From: Pelomyxa schiedti
Taxonomy: Eukaryota; Evosea; Pelobiontida; Pelomyxidae
Direction of reading: 5' to 3'
Length of the DNA stretch: 35,107 bases
NCBI GenBank assembly: GCA_020536535.1
Contig: JAHLWZ010000120.1
Location: 7,993-43,099, forward strand
Part shown: positions 10,164 to 20,961 of the stretch, one piece after another
Numbering within the stretch: the first letter of the stretch is position 1
How the letters are laid out: every line of letters begins with the position of its first letter
The notes under the pieces: model-generated
What the model saw: only the letters and a program-made list of their open reading frames with translations
Database searches by the model: none
What the model was told of the DNA's origin: nothing
Made by a program: the position numbers and the translations under genes

Positions 10164-13100
10164 ATGGCAACTTCCCAGGCTACTGCCACCGCAACGTCGT
10201 TGGCTAGGGATGTTGTTGCCTCTCTTCCAGTTGCCGACCTTGTAGAGGCGTATGTTGTCCTTTCTTCTTTGGTTTGTTCGTGCTTTGTTTTTGTTTTTGT
10301 TTTTGTTTTTGTTTTTGTTTTTGTTTTTGTGTTTTTTTAACCCTATTTCAAGATTTGAGCAGCAGGTAAACAATGCACTCTCTAAGGTTCGACACTCTTT
10401 CCAAAGAATAGTGTCGGGCACAGGCGTAAAGGGCACCAAAACCACAATTGGTTGCACCTTACAGTTCGATGTGAAATCCGTTGAAGCGTTGCTTCAAATC
10501 CTCCCGTCAATACTGGGCTCATTCCAAGTTACGCTGCCTTCTGATGTATGGCTTAGCTGTATTGAGAGCACTGAAATTGAGTGCCACTGTAAATGGGATT
10601 TGAAGGCTGCTACTCCAATCACGCAGAATTCGGGCACTACTGCCGCACTTATTGCACAGAAGCTCATGCCCGCTTCCATTGAGATCAAAATTGAGCGTTG
10701 CATTGTCATAGCACTCAAGGAACACAAGTGGAAGTTTTCTGTTTCCAGCAAGTCAGTTGAAACTGTATTTCGTTGTCTGAAGAAACTCCTGTCCACCGCT
10801 ATCGAAATTCCGCCAGAGCTTTTGGAGTTACGGTTTCTTCAGCCCTTGCTCAGCAAAATAAATTTGGAAATTGCTGGCATATTTGGGGAGCCGAAGTCTA
10901 TCAAAGTAAATATGAAAGAAAAAGTTGTCTCTCTTTCCTTGCTGAGGAAACCCTCCTGGGCATGGGATATTTGTATTGAAAAGAAATCTGTTTCCCAGGC
11001 ACTCGAAAAGTTGGGGAGTCTGGGTATCAGTTTACCAAATTGTTCCTTTCTCGATTCCGTTCTTGACAACCTCAAAGTCACGGTTCATGCGGGCTACAGT
11101 TCTGGCTCTATTGTTCTCAAAAATCTGCACCTCCAGGATAATGAGGGAACTATATCTATTGGTGGGAAAAAGCCTTCTACAAGCAGTTGGGAGTGGACTG
11201 TCACTTGCGATAGCAAACCGGCAATTGCAGCTCTCAAGCTATTGACCCAAGTTCTCCCCATCAGAATACCGATCCCCACTTGCTTTGATGACTTGCTTGC
11301 CAAGTTGCAACTAAGCTTCAATGGAATCTTGGCTGGTGAAAAACCCTTCACAGTGAAAACTTTGAACATGTGGAATACCGAAAAAATTCTCGCCATCAGC
11401 TTGGAGAAAAACTTTGAGTGGAACATCGCAATTGACAGGAAGCCTGCAGACCAGGCGCTTAAGCTGCTTTCGGATATCGTGAAAGCTCTTCCAGGCAGTC
11501 CATGCTTGCCAGACACATCTTTCCTTGACCCGCTTCTCAGTAACCTTGAAATCACGTTCCATGCCACCGTCGGCATCAGCAAGTTTAAGTTCTCCCTGCA
11601 GCTGCAAGATAGCGAACGTATTTTATCTGTGAGCTTGCAGAGCGAATCAAGGGTATGGGAAATTGCGATATGCGACAAGCCTTTGCAGAAGGCCTTAAAC
11701 TTGATCAACAAGATATTTACAAGTTTCCCGGACCTGCACTTTCTGGACCCTCTCACCAGCAAGTTGCAGCTGGGCTTTCGTGCCATAATTGGGTCTGGTC
11801 AACCATTCAGCATCAAAACACTTCAACTGCAAGATCCCGAAAAGATTCTAGACGTTTGTCTGCCGCATGGTGCCGACTCCTGGTCCTTTTCCATTCAAGA
11901 AAAACCTGCAGAGAAGGCTTTCCTGATGCTAAGGTCTTTCACATCTTCGTTTTTACCATTGCAAATGGAGTCCCTTCAATTCATGGACGCATTTCTCTCG
12001 CACTTAACAGTAAGCCTGCATGCAAGACCACCTAAGTTCACAATTTCCCACTTTGAACTTTGCTTCATAGCCGGAAAATTCAAGGTCAGGACCCCACCCC
12101 ACAATTATCTGAAACTTCTAAACTTATTTATTCTTCACATAGGCACTGATTACGTACAAGGAGGGTGAATGGATATTCAAAACAGAGAAGTTCACCCTGC
12201 AGGATGTTATTCAGGCAACGGAAGTTATACCGGGCCTCACCACTGCCCTGTCACCCATTCGAACCAAAATTGGAGATTGTGAGTTCTTGTCCAAGATCGT
12301 TTCCAGTTTCGTTGTCTCTGCTGAAGTTAGACTGTACCCTAATTTCGAGGTGTGCCGCTTTGAGGCCACCTACGAAAGCTTGCTTCTCCTTGGAATGGAA
12401 CTTACAGTTTGCTGCCGGTTTCAGGACCAAAGATTCACCATAACGTGCAGCTCGAAGCGGCCTGTAAGCCTGGCCGAAATACTTTCCAGCTTTGGCATCG
12501 ATTGCAGTGAAGTACCAGGACTCGGCGGCGCTTTGAAAGGCATTCAGCTCCAGGTTGTTGAAGCTACATTAGGCGTGAAGCCTACGTCTATATTCGTCAA
12601 CCTTGCAGTTTCAGCTGGCAGCGCCAACGCTTTTGTATACGTTTTCAAAGAGGGTGAGCACAGTGTCTTGAGTGCCAAGCTGAACCCTCACTCCAAGGAT
12701 TTGTTTGACCTTAAGGGTATGATAGGCGTAGAAGTCATCGAGCTGGGAGTCGTGTATGTTTCCAACAACTTTGATGCCGAGTCGACACCCCAGTGTCTTA
12801 TTCCTACGGTCAAGGATTCGGCGCACGGATTTTCACTTAGTGGCAAGTTGCAACTGTTTGGTTGGCTCCCAGAAACGCTGCACTTTGCTGGCCGGCAGTT
12901 TGACTTTGTGTACTCCCTCGAGAAAAATAAAATTTCGATCAGCATGCCTTCTATTCCCAATGCTACCCTGAACCTATCTCTTTCTACCAAAAGCGTTGAC
13001 ATGAAGTGGAAAACAGATATCGCTGGTCTTTCCATGGATATGTCCATTGGGGCAAGTCTTTCAGACATGAGGGTCATGGCGTCTCTCTGCCTAAATGGGC

Positions 13101-16100
13101 CTATTTCTTTTCCTGCAGGATTGCCAATATTGAGTAATTTGCAGATTAACTCGCTGAAAGGTTCGATGGCTGTTTCTCCTTCAGAGTTCTCCGGCAGTTT
13201 TGGAGCGTCCCTGTCCATTAAAGGCTGTGACCCCACACCCAAACTTGAAGCTTGCATATGCTTGACCTCTGCAGAACCTCACATCCGTGAGATTTACTTC
13301 GATGCAACCAATCTGAGCTTCAGTTCTATTTTCAGGGCGGTTGGACTGCGACCTGAAGCAATCTCCTGGATGGATAAAATCTTCTCGATTTATAAGCTTG
13401 CAATGCTCATAAAAATAGCAACTGGAAGCTCTTGCATGCCCCCAGATATGATCACAAACGAGAAAATACGCGACTTTGTCGCCCCACCCAGAGGTCAAGG
13501 GACAGTTTTTGTATTTGAATGTCATGTCAATTTACTTGGTGTGAAGCCGTACTTGTTTGCTGCAGCAGATATTGGCCCAGAGCTGCGTCTCAAAATCGAA
13601 GTTTCCGTGCCAGCATTTGAGGTGAAAATCAAGTCGTTCACATTGCTGACCCTGAATGGAGGGAACCCTTCAGCACCACTGACAGGAAATTTCGACCTTG
13701 ATACCGCAACGAAGACGCTGACGGGTGACTTCAAGGGCTCCCTCAGCATTCTCAGTTGTATGAACATCGCCTGTACAATGAACTTAAAAAAGTCTGGAGA
13801 GAAGAGGACAAGGATGGATCTTCACGTGCTGATAAACTTGCTGGGCATTTCACTTGAAGGAAGCTGCTTCGTGCTTCTGGAGACTCCTTCCTTTCCCCTG
13901 AGTCTTTCACCTGTGCCTTTTCCGAAATCAGCCAAACTGGATCTTCGCATGACAAGTAAAGGAGGAGTCCTTGGCACTCTCATAAAGTCCCTCTCAGACG
14001 CCGTCCACGGATTTGTGGAAACGCTCACTAATGCAATAAACGAGATCACTAACAAAATTGAAAGAGAGAGCGAAGGGAAGTGGTGGGCTCCGTTCGCTAA
14101 AGTTGCAACAGCATTACTGAAGGTTGCAAACTTTTTACTGGAAAAGGCTCAACAGGCTCTCGATTTTGTTGCTTCAGTTGCCAGGTGGATCGCTTCTAAA
14201 GGACTCGACATCAATTACTTTTCAATTGGAGGGGAAGTTGGTGGTGAGGACGGAGTCGAGTTCTACGTCTTTATTGAGTGCAAAGTCTTTGGGATATCCT
14301 TAAAAGGAGGGGTTCATCTCAGGCTGGCGAGCTGGCTTAAAGATCTCTGTAAAAAGATTGCTCAAATGATTTGCAATGGAAGAGCTGGTGGTGGGGAACA
14401 TGGCAATCAGCTGGGTGATTATTATGAAGGTGAAGATGATGAGGATGAATCGGGGAAAAGATACTTCCGCAACCGTTGCCCGGGGACTGGGACCAAAACT
14501 GAAGATGTGGTACTGGATGGTTTTAATGTGCATTGTACGGGAGGTGAGTCGAAATTTACCAAGCTGCAGGAGGCAAAAGACAAACTTGAGAAGCAGCTCT
14601 CTGACCCGAGTAGCAACCTCAATATGGAGCCTCCAGAAGATAACCCCAACTCAGAACCACCCCCCAGCAATAATAACAATAAGGACTCTCCTCGCAATGA
14701 TCAGAAACCACCACCACCACCCAAACCCAATACCAACTCTTCACCCCCCACCAAGCAGGAAAGACAACAGTCATTCCAATGCCAGGACCCATTTACTCAC
14801 TGCGGTGTATGGGGAGAAATGGGAGGTGACCCATTCAACTATGAGGGAAGTCCTTTGGGGGAAAGGGAGCCAGTAATAATGCCCCTGCCCAAAGAGTGCA
14901 AGCACTGCCACAAGCCCTTTAATGAGCAAACAACCACCTCAGCCGATGTTGACCGTCACAACAATTTTGAATGCGAGCAATACCCTCTGAAATGCATATA
15001 TTGCAAGAAAGAGATTCCCCTGATACCACCTGGAACTACCGCACAACGGATGACAGCTCATCTGAAGCAATGCAACAACGCGGAGATTGCATGCCCATAC
15101 TGCTTCAAGTCGTTCCCGAAATTAGTCTTTAATCAGCACGTGAGGGGATGCCAGCCTCTAAATTGCCCTGCAGCTGGCTGTCGCAGGAAGCTCCAAGGCT
15201 GTTGCCACAAATGGAAAGCCTGTCCCTTGTGCAAAGGTCCATTCCAAGATTCAATTCAGACCCACCTTAGGACCCAGTGTAAATCGTTGACGATGTGCTG
15301 CCCAAACGAGTGCGGCGAAACTGGCCTCTGCAGGCGTGATCTGGAGACACACTTCCAGGAATGCAACAAAGCGAAGTGGATGTGCAGTCACTGCAGGGAA
15401 TGGATCCCCTGGGTGGAATTCCCAACTCATGTTGCCAACTGTGGGGAATGGCCATGTCTGTTTTGCGGTGAGCTGACCAATTTAACTCCCTCCGAGTATG
15501 CTAGGCATCTTGCAGAGTGTGGAGAATATAAGCGCCCATGCCCTTATTGCAGAAAAAATCTGCGCCCACGTGAACAGACTCAGCACTTGATTTGGAAGTG
15601 TATGGGGTTTAAGATAAAGTGCATTGCCGGTTGTGGCAGGTTGCTACCTGCATGCAAAATACCTGTGCACCTCAGGGACCAGTGCCAAGCCGTCCATGTA
15701 AACTGCCCAATACTGGGGTGCTCTTTAGCTTACCCACGCTCATACGAATCACAGCACCTTGGTAATGACTGCAAGTACTTCACGCATACTTGTTGCTTCA
15801 GTGGTCGGTGCTTCGAGTATTACAGGCGGCAAGAAGAGCGTGATCACTGGCAGAAGCACCACTTGCACAAACAACTTAGTGAAGTCACGGAACCAGACTG
15901 TACAGAGAACTTGACACCAGGCAGCAATCTACGCCTGTTTTTACCAACTGACCTTCTCTACCTTGTCGATCCTCAACAAGTGCTGCATACTTACACCGAG
16001 ATGCTGTATGCAACCAACCAGGTGCTCCAGAGAAAAGAGAAGGAGTACATGAAGAAGTGCCGCTTCTGCTCACAAAACATGCGCGCGGTGTTCTTCCCGA

Positions 16101-17107
16101 TTCATCGCGTCTGTCTGTGCATGAAGCAGCAGACGCGGTGCGCATACTGTGCTAAATGGGTTGTCTCCGGCAAATACTTCCAGCATGTATTCGAGGAGTG
16201 CACAGTCACCGCCAAGTGCCGCTACTGCAACGAGCAGATGGAAAAATCGAGGCTCGTGGGGCACATGCAGCACTGCAACGGCGTTCCAGGAAGACAGCTT
16301 TGCACCACATGCTGGTGCATCACCGCCCACGAACCCAAAGACTGCCCGTCCAATCACGCGACGATGAGGTGCGTCGCGTGCAACAAGCTCTTTCCCACGA
16401 GATATAGGATGAGCCACATGGCCACCTGCGAGAAGCGCCTCTGCGCGTGCCCCTTCTGCAAGAGTAGAGTTCCCCTGCGCGAGTACGACCTGCACATTCT
16501 CGGTTGCGACGCCCCAGTGACCTGCAGGTGCGGCCAGGGATTCCAGTCCCGGGACTACTGCCGGCACCTTCTGGCATGCCCGAGCCAGGCAATCCAATGC
16601 GGCCTGTGCCAGCAGGAAGCCGACCCAGTGTCCACGTGGGCCTCGCACGTTATCTACGCCTGCCCCGTGTCGTTCCCCTGCCCTGTTGATGGCTCCGCCG
16701 CGAAAGCAGCAACAAAACCCAGCAGGTGCCCGTGCCGGCTGAGACTCTGCGACCTGGAATCTCACGTGGCGCCCGAGTCTGACGGGTCGGCAGAGTCCAG
16801 GTCTCTGCTTGCCGACGCGTGCCAATCTGTCAGGACGGTGTGCCCCGTGAGGCCCGGCCCTTGCCCGGGCGAATTCCCGATCCGGGAGCTGGGGCACCAT
16901 CTGGAGCACGCTTGCAGGTTCAACTTCGTGGGGTGCCCTCTTGGCTGCGACAAGGCCGACCTGGCTCTGAAGGATGTCGACGAGCACGTCAACGCGATGG
17001 GTGTCTGCCCGAAGCGCAAGTACATATGCCCTTGTGGAGAGAGTGATTGCCAGTGGTTTCTGTCCCAGCTCCGTTCGGGAGCACCCATACCCTGGAACGG
17101 CCTGTGA
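10164..17107 (+). CDS. Giant protein: beta-rich repeats followed by a TRAF-type zinc-finger array (2,260 aa)
   Basis: Three exons, 10164-10249, 10353-12084 and 12143-17107. Introns of 103 bp (GTATGT...CAAG) and 58 bp (GTCAGG...ATAG) keep frame. Residues about 30-640 hold at least five repeats of roughly 90-100 residues, each with a 'FLDPLLSNLEITFHA'-like block, a 'LQLQDSERIL' strand and a 'W.(I/F).I..KP...AL.LL' helix. Residues 640-1365 continue with beta-rich hydrophobic/amphipathic strands and one helical segment (about 1230-1290). An acidic stretch (about 1366-1375) and a Pro/Asn-rich linker (about 1434-1480) lead to residues 1525-2245, which contain many CxxC...H...C units of TRAF type, for example 'CPYCFKSFPKL...H..GC'. 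TRAF-type fingers usually mediate protein-protein contacts. The N-terminal repeats suggest an extended beta scaffold, but no named family is recognised. No signal peptide is seen. The last kilobase is more GC-rich than the rest. Confidence 0.9.
10287..10330 (+). repeat. (GTTTTT)n microsatellite in intron 1
   Basis: About seven perfect GTTTTT units lie in the pyrimidine-rich part of intron 1 of the giant gene, just upstream of its 3' splice site at 10351-10352. Length changes here would not touch the coding frame but could affect splice-site strength. Confidence 0.9.
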
Positions 17108-17501
17108 TCGTACATTATTTACCTACTAACAAACGAAACCAAAACCCACAACCTTGCTCGTCCTTCTGAACCAAGTGCCCTTTGCCTCCTTAGTTCCCAG
17201 CAACTCTCGTAACTTCTGAATACCAAATAAGTGCCACTTGTTTTTTGTTTACACTGCGCTTTCGCTTTCTTTGCTTCGTGGCACAATTAATTTAATTGGG
17301 ACTCACACAGTTGTGGTGTTGTGGCAAAGCTACACGAATACCGAATATTCGGCCAAAAAAACGGTTTTCGACGTTCGAGGTTCTCCAACTTGTGTAACAA
17401 TCATAATGAGCGACGATAACGAAAATGACAGCGTTCCGGTCTCTTGATTATACTCATCAATCAGACCACCGAAAAAAATATCAATTTTTTCCAAGCAAAA
17501 A
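17108..17501. other. Intergenic region, no gene seen
   Basis: This holds the 3' flank of the giant gene and the 5' flank of the GTPase-like gene. The short open frame at 17238-17447 has no recognisable content. Confidence 0.4.
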
Positions 17502-18813
17502 ATGACCTCGAGAGCGACGACAACAACAACCAATAATGAGAGCGACCAACACCACAACAGCCACGAGAAGCACCACCACCAGAGCAGACGCCGCCACCAT
17601 CACACCTACCCTGATAATCAAACACCACCACCAGAGACAGCGAAGGCTTCCACACACCAAAAACTGCTCACAATGCAACAACACCACCTCACAGCCGCCA
17701 CAGCAACACCTGCAGCACCAGTCGACCTAGACTGCTTCGTCGTCGGGGACAAGAGCCTGGTGTGGGAACTGTTCAACTCCCTCGCCGGCAACACGTCAGC
17801 CAAGGTGGACAGGGATGGGGATGGGGATGGGGATGGGGATGGGGATGGGGATGGAGACCACCCCCGTATACCCCACCTCGAGCCGGAGTCCCCTGAAGAT
17901 ACCCTCAGCATGGAGGTGGAGGGTGTGCGAGGTTCACCTGCGAGGGTGAGGGTGAGGCTTCGCAGGGAGTCTGAGACTTTGGGTGGTTCCTGGCGGCAAG
18001 CACAGGGGCGCTCGTGTGATGCGGCGATCGTGCTGGCGGTGGTGGCTGCAAAAGAAGACGCCATGGCCAATGTGGTGATGAGGCTGATAGACATGGTGCA
18101 CAAGGCGGGGCTAGGAGGTGAGAGGGTGGTTGTGGCCGATATGGAGGAGTTGGCCGATATTGGGGTGTTAACTAACACTGTCCGCACACATAGCGCACCC
18201 CTGAGCATGGCTTTCCAGGTAATCCAAACTGGTTCTGTCTGTACTGGTTCACACCAACCCCACCTTGTGTGTTGTGTGTTGTGTTGTGTTACTAGTTGGG
18301 TGCACACAGGCTCTTCAAGTGTTCGTCTACAGAAGATTCCTTGGCAAACCTCATCAGAGCAGTGGTAGAGGCCACCTTCATGCCAATAATGTCAAGTGCA
18401 GCTAATGGTGACAACACTGGTAAATGAGTTGATTTTCCACTACACTTATGACATTCCTTCAAGGTTTGGCAGTTCATTGCCCTATCACCCAACCTGAAGT
18501 TGCCTTTCCAGTCAATGGGTCAATTGACATTGCGTGGATGGATCCCCGCACAGTCAGGTCACTTCTGCACCTCCTGGCAAAGGAGGGCACTCGGACCATT
18601 GAAGGACTGGCCCTGAGGACTTGGGTCAAAGTGGGGAACTGGCCTACTGTAGCAGAACTTATCATTTCAAACACCTTCCAGGGTGAATCAGTTGACCTTT
18701 CGTCACTGTCCTTGGATTGTATCCCAGATCAACTTTTAAAAGAAAGCATAGTGACCATCCATTCGGGTGCTCTAAAGCAGGCATCAACAACGATGCACCA
18801 CTTCCGTACTTAG
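17502..18813 (+). CDS. Degenerate Rho/Ras-like GTPase with low-complexity insertions (about 396 aa)
   Basis: Three exons, 17502-18218, 18296-18419 and 18464-18813, with introns of 77 and 44 bp, all in frame. The N-terminal 65 residues are Thr/His/Gln-rich. A small-GTPase fold is then suggested by a first strand and P-loop position (DLDCFVVGDKSLVWELF) lacking the GxxxxGK[ST] signature. A later strand-helix pair (DAAIVLAVVAAKED) and VVVADMEEL stand where NKxD is expected. The strongest match is LGAHRLFKCSS, which fits the Rho/Ras G5 region (LGA..Y.ECSA) and is followed by the usual C-terminal helix. A (DG)7 tract from a GATGGG repeat sits where the switch regions would be. With the P-loop lysine and NKxD lost, nucleotide binding is doubtful. 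The last 110 residues form an unrecognised domain without a prenylation motif. Confidence 0.65.
17814..17855 (+). repeat. (GATGGG)7 coding hexanucleotide repeat
   Basis: Seven near-perfect GATGGG units encode an Asp-Gly repeat inside the GTPase-like protein. Because the unit is six bases, changes in copy number keep frame. Confidence 0.9.
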
Positions 18814-19310
18814 TGTGCCACAAAAGCGTGGACTCTGAGGTGTCTATCTGGCTTATGTATGGTGAACCCAGCATCAGCGCAAATTAACCCGAGTGTATGA
18901 AACACAATCAGCAAGCCTGCCTTGCACTTAAAACCACAATCATGTCCATTGAGCATCTCTGATGCCCGTGAGTACCAGCACTGGATACCAAGCTCTGGAT
19001 ACAAATAAATTAGAGAATCATACAACAAAAATCAAGGCAAATCAAGGCACATCATCCTTGGCTTATGTGATCGAACACATATCTTCCTGGAAACCAAGTG
19101 TCCTACGTAAACCACAAGAACTAAGACTCTCGAAGAGGGGCCAGTTTACCACTGGGAATGGGAATCACCACCAGTTGTACAGTGATCTGATCTGATTTGT
19201 CCTCCAAGACTCTAAAAACGAAAAAAATTGGCCCATTGGTGCCGCGCATCATCGACTGAGGAAACATCAACCCGACAGTCGCCACCAACAAAACCCAAAC
19301 GCACCCAACA
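18814..19310. other. Intergenic region, no gene seen
   Basis: Short open frames occur on both strands, without motifs or plausible exon joins. It contains the 3' flank of the GTPase-like gene and the promoter of the propeller-like gene at 19311. Confidence 0.4.
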
Positions 19311-20522
19311 ATGGATGGGTCTCGCGATGCCCTCCCACAATCCGCATCGCCGGACGAACCACCGTCGCCAACACACAAACGAGCGAGGACCGCTGCCAGC
19401 AACCCCTCGAGCATCGTCGCAAATGTGCCAGTTGCAACTGCAACTGCAACTTCGCCGGCGCCGCCACCAATCAAACCGGAACAACCGCGACCTCAGTGGC
19501 TGGGACAGATCACGTTGGCTCGAGGACTGAGGGTGCAGGACCAAATGGTCGCGCTGGCGATGGCGCCGTTCTCCCCTCGCTGCGGGGCCAATTCGCCGGC
19601 CAGGATTATGGGTTGGAACCTCACGAGGCAGTTTTGGCGAGACTGGGCGATCGGAGCCGGCTGCAAGAGGGTGTTTCTTGTTGACTGCAACGTTCAGCCT
19701 GGAGACTGCAAGGTCACACTCAGGATCGGCGTGTCACTTGCGCTTATGGGAGTGATTGATGTGTGTGTCACGGAAAGGGGCCAGAATCGCAGTGGAGTTT
19801 GGTTTGGGGAGAACAACTGTCAATTTGATGATGTTGTCAACGCCAAAGCGGTGGAGTTCATGCCACGCACCAAAAGTTGGAATGCACAACGGAACAAGCA
19901 CGAATTCTTCGCGAAAAGTCACAAGTGGCTCCTGCAGGGCACATCCGACGGCCCCTTGCTCATCAAAAGCATGGCACCCGCAACAACAAAGGCTGAAGCT
20001 CGTACTGTTTCTGTCACCGTTCCTCTGCCTGTCGAAGCCGCCGGCCTGAGTGCAGTTAATTCGTCACAGGCAGTCATACTCGCGAGGGTGGATATCTTTG
20101 GTCCAAGAATGCAGCTTCTTGTTGTTGATGTTGCCACCACCTACGCGACGAAAATCCTGCAAGTGTTGAGCACAACCGATTGCATCTTCCCAGACTTCCA
20201 CATTTTCCGCAGCATCCAGACACGCGTTCATGTGATGGAGGACCAATCTGGCCAGAATGTGTTCATTGTCGAGACCTTGTATTCCAGCTTGCCAGATGGG
20301 GACAGGGACCAAGGCCCTTGGGCCGTTGTGTTTTCCATGAAGCCCAACTACGCCGGAGGACGTGCCAGAATGCACTACCGCTTGAGGTCGCCCTCCAGCA
20401 TCGTGAGTCACGTGTGTGGGCCACTTTTCTCAGTTCTAAGTACGGTTCTAATCACTGATGGATTTCTGGGAAAACTACCGCGAATCTGTTGGGACCCTGA
20501 GGGAGATTCAGGCGACACCTAG
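19311..20522 (+). CDS. Beta-propeller-like lineage-specific family protein (403 aa), shortened C-terminus
   Basis: Single frame from ATG 19311, chosen as the first Met of the frame. A low-complexity N-terminus (Pro/Ala/Thr-rich, about 65 residues) precedes the family domain: 'DQMVALAMAPFSPRCGANSPARI', then 'FWRDWAIG', 'IGVSLALMGVI', 'SHKWLLQG' and 'LLVVDVATTYATKILQVLSTT'. The closest relative here is 23383-24992, which shares 'DVA.T...K.L.VLSTT' and extends about 80 residues further. In this copy the match stops at SPSSI, directly before GTGAGT, a good 5' splice site. Reading through gives an unrelated tail to 20522. Splicing to the AG at 20431-20432 would reach an immediate stop. Either way the protein is shorter than its relative. 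Confidence 0.78.
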   Translation: MDGSRDALPQSASPDEPPSPTHKRARTAASNPSSIVANVPVATATATSPAPPPIKPEQPRPQWLGQITLARGLRVQDQMVALAMAPFSPRCGANSPARIMGWNLTRQFWRDWAIGAGCKRVFLVDCNVQPGDCKVTLRIGVSLALMGVIDVCVTERGQNRSGVWFGENNCQFDDVVNAKAVEFMPRTKSWNAQRNKHEFFAKSHKWLLQGTSDGPLLIKSMAPATTKAEARTVSVTVPLPVEAAGLSAVNSSQAVILARVDIFGPRMQLLVVDVATTYATKILQVLSTTDCIFPDFHIFRSIQTRVHVMEDQSGQNVFIVETLYSSLPDGDRDQGPWAVVFSMKPNYAGGRARMHYRLRSPSSIVSHVCGPLFSVLSTVLITDGFLGKLPRICWDPEGDSGDT

Positions 20523-20961
20523 AACTGATTCTAGCGCCTTTATAAGGCGGGAACAACACCATCGTAGTTATTCCAAGCAAAAGCTAAAGTAATCAACAAT
20601 AAACTCTTGTGTTTGTATTTGGCTTCTTTCTCCCTTACTACACAAGTAAAACAACAGCCATCAACACAGTGTGGCGGTCACTATCCAAACCCAATCCTCG
20701 GCACAGCTGTATTGTTGCAATTTTTTTTTATTACCACCTCACACACCAATCACTGAGTGAAGGGTTGTTTGACATGCCACCGCAAGGTACTCTGCAAATG
20801 CACTTCATTCAGGTCCAGCTGGAACTTCAATCTTCCATACGATGACGTCCCACAATTATTATGTTCCGCCTGATCTTCAACACCAGGGCAGTATGCTGAT
20901 TACAGTTTGGGAGTGACGCAGTGAACTTTTTTCAAATCTGCCATCAAACAACAAAGGAAAA
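20523..20961. other. Intergenic region, no gene seen
   Basis: It contains an imperfect inverted repeat (CGCCTT/AAGGCG with a 3-base spacer, about 20536-20550) shortly after the upstream stop codon, then AT-rich DNA. The frame at 20609-20845 has no support. The promoter of the ankyrin-like gene must lie here. Confidence 0.4.

Noticed and set aside
16070-16987. 305-codon open frame on the minus strand
   Set aside because: It is antisense to the GC-rich zinc-finger part of the giant gene. GC-rich Cys/His codons leave few stops on the reverse strand, and no motif supports it.
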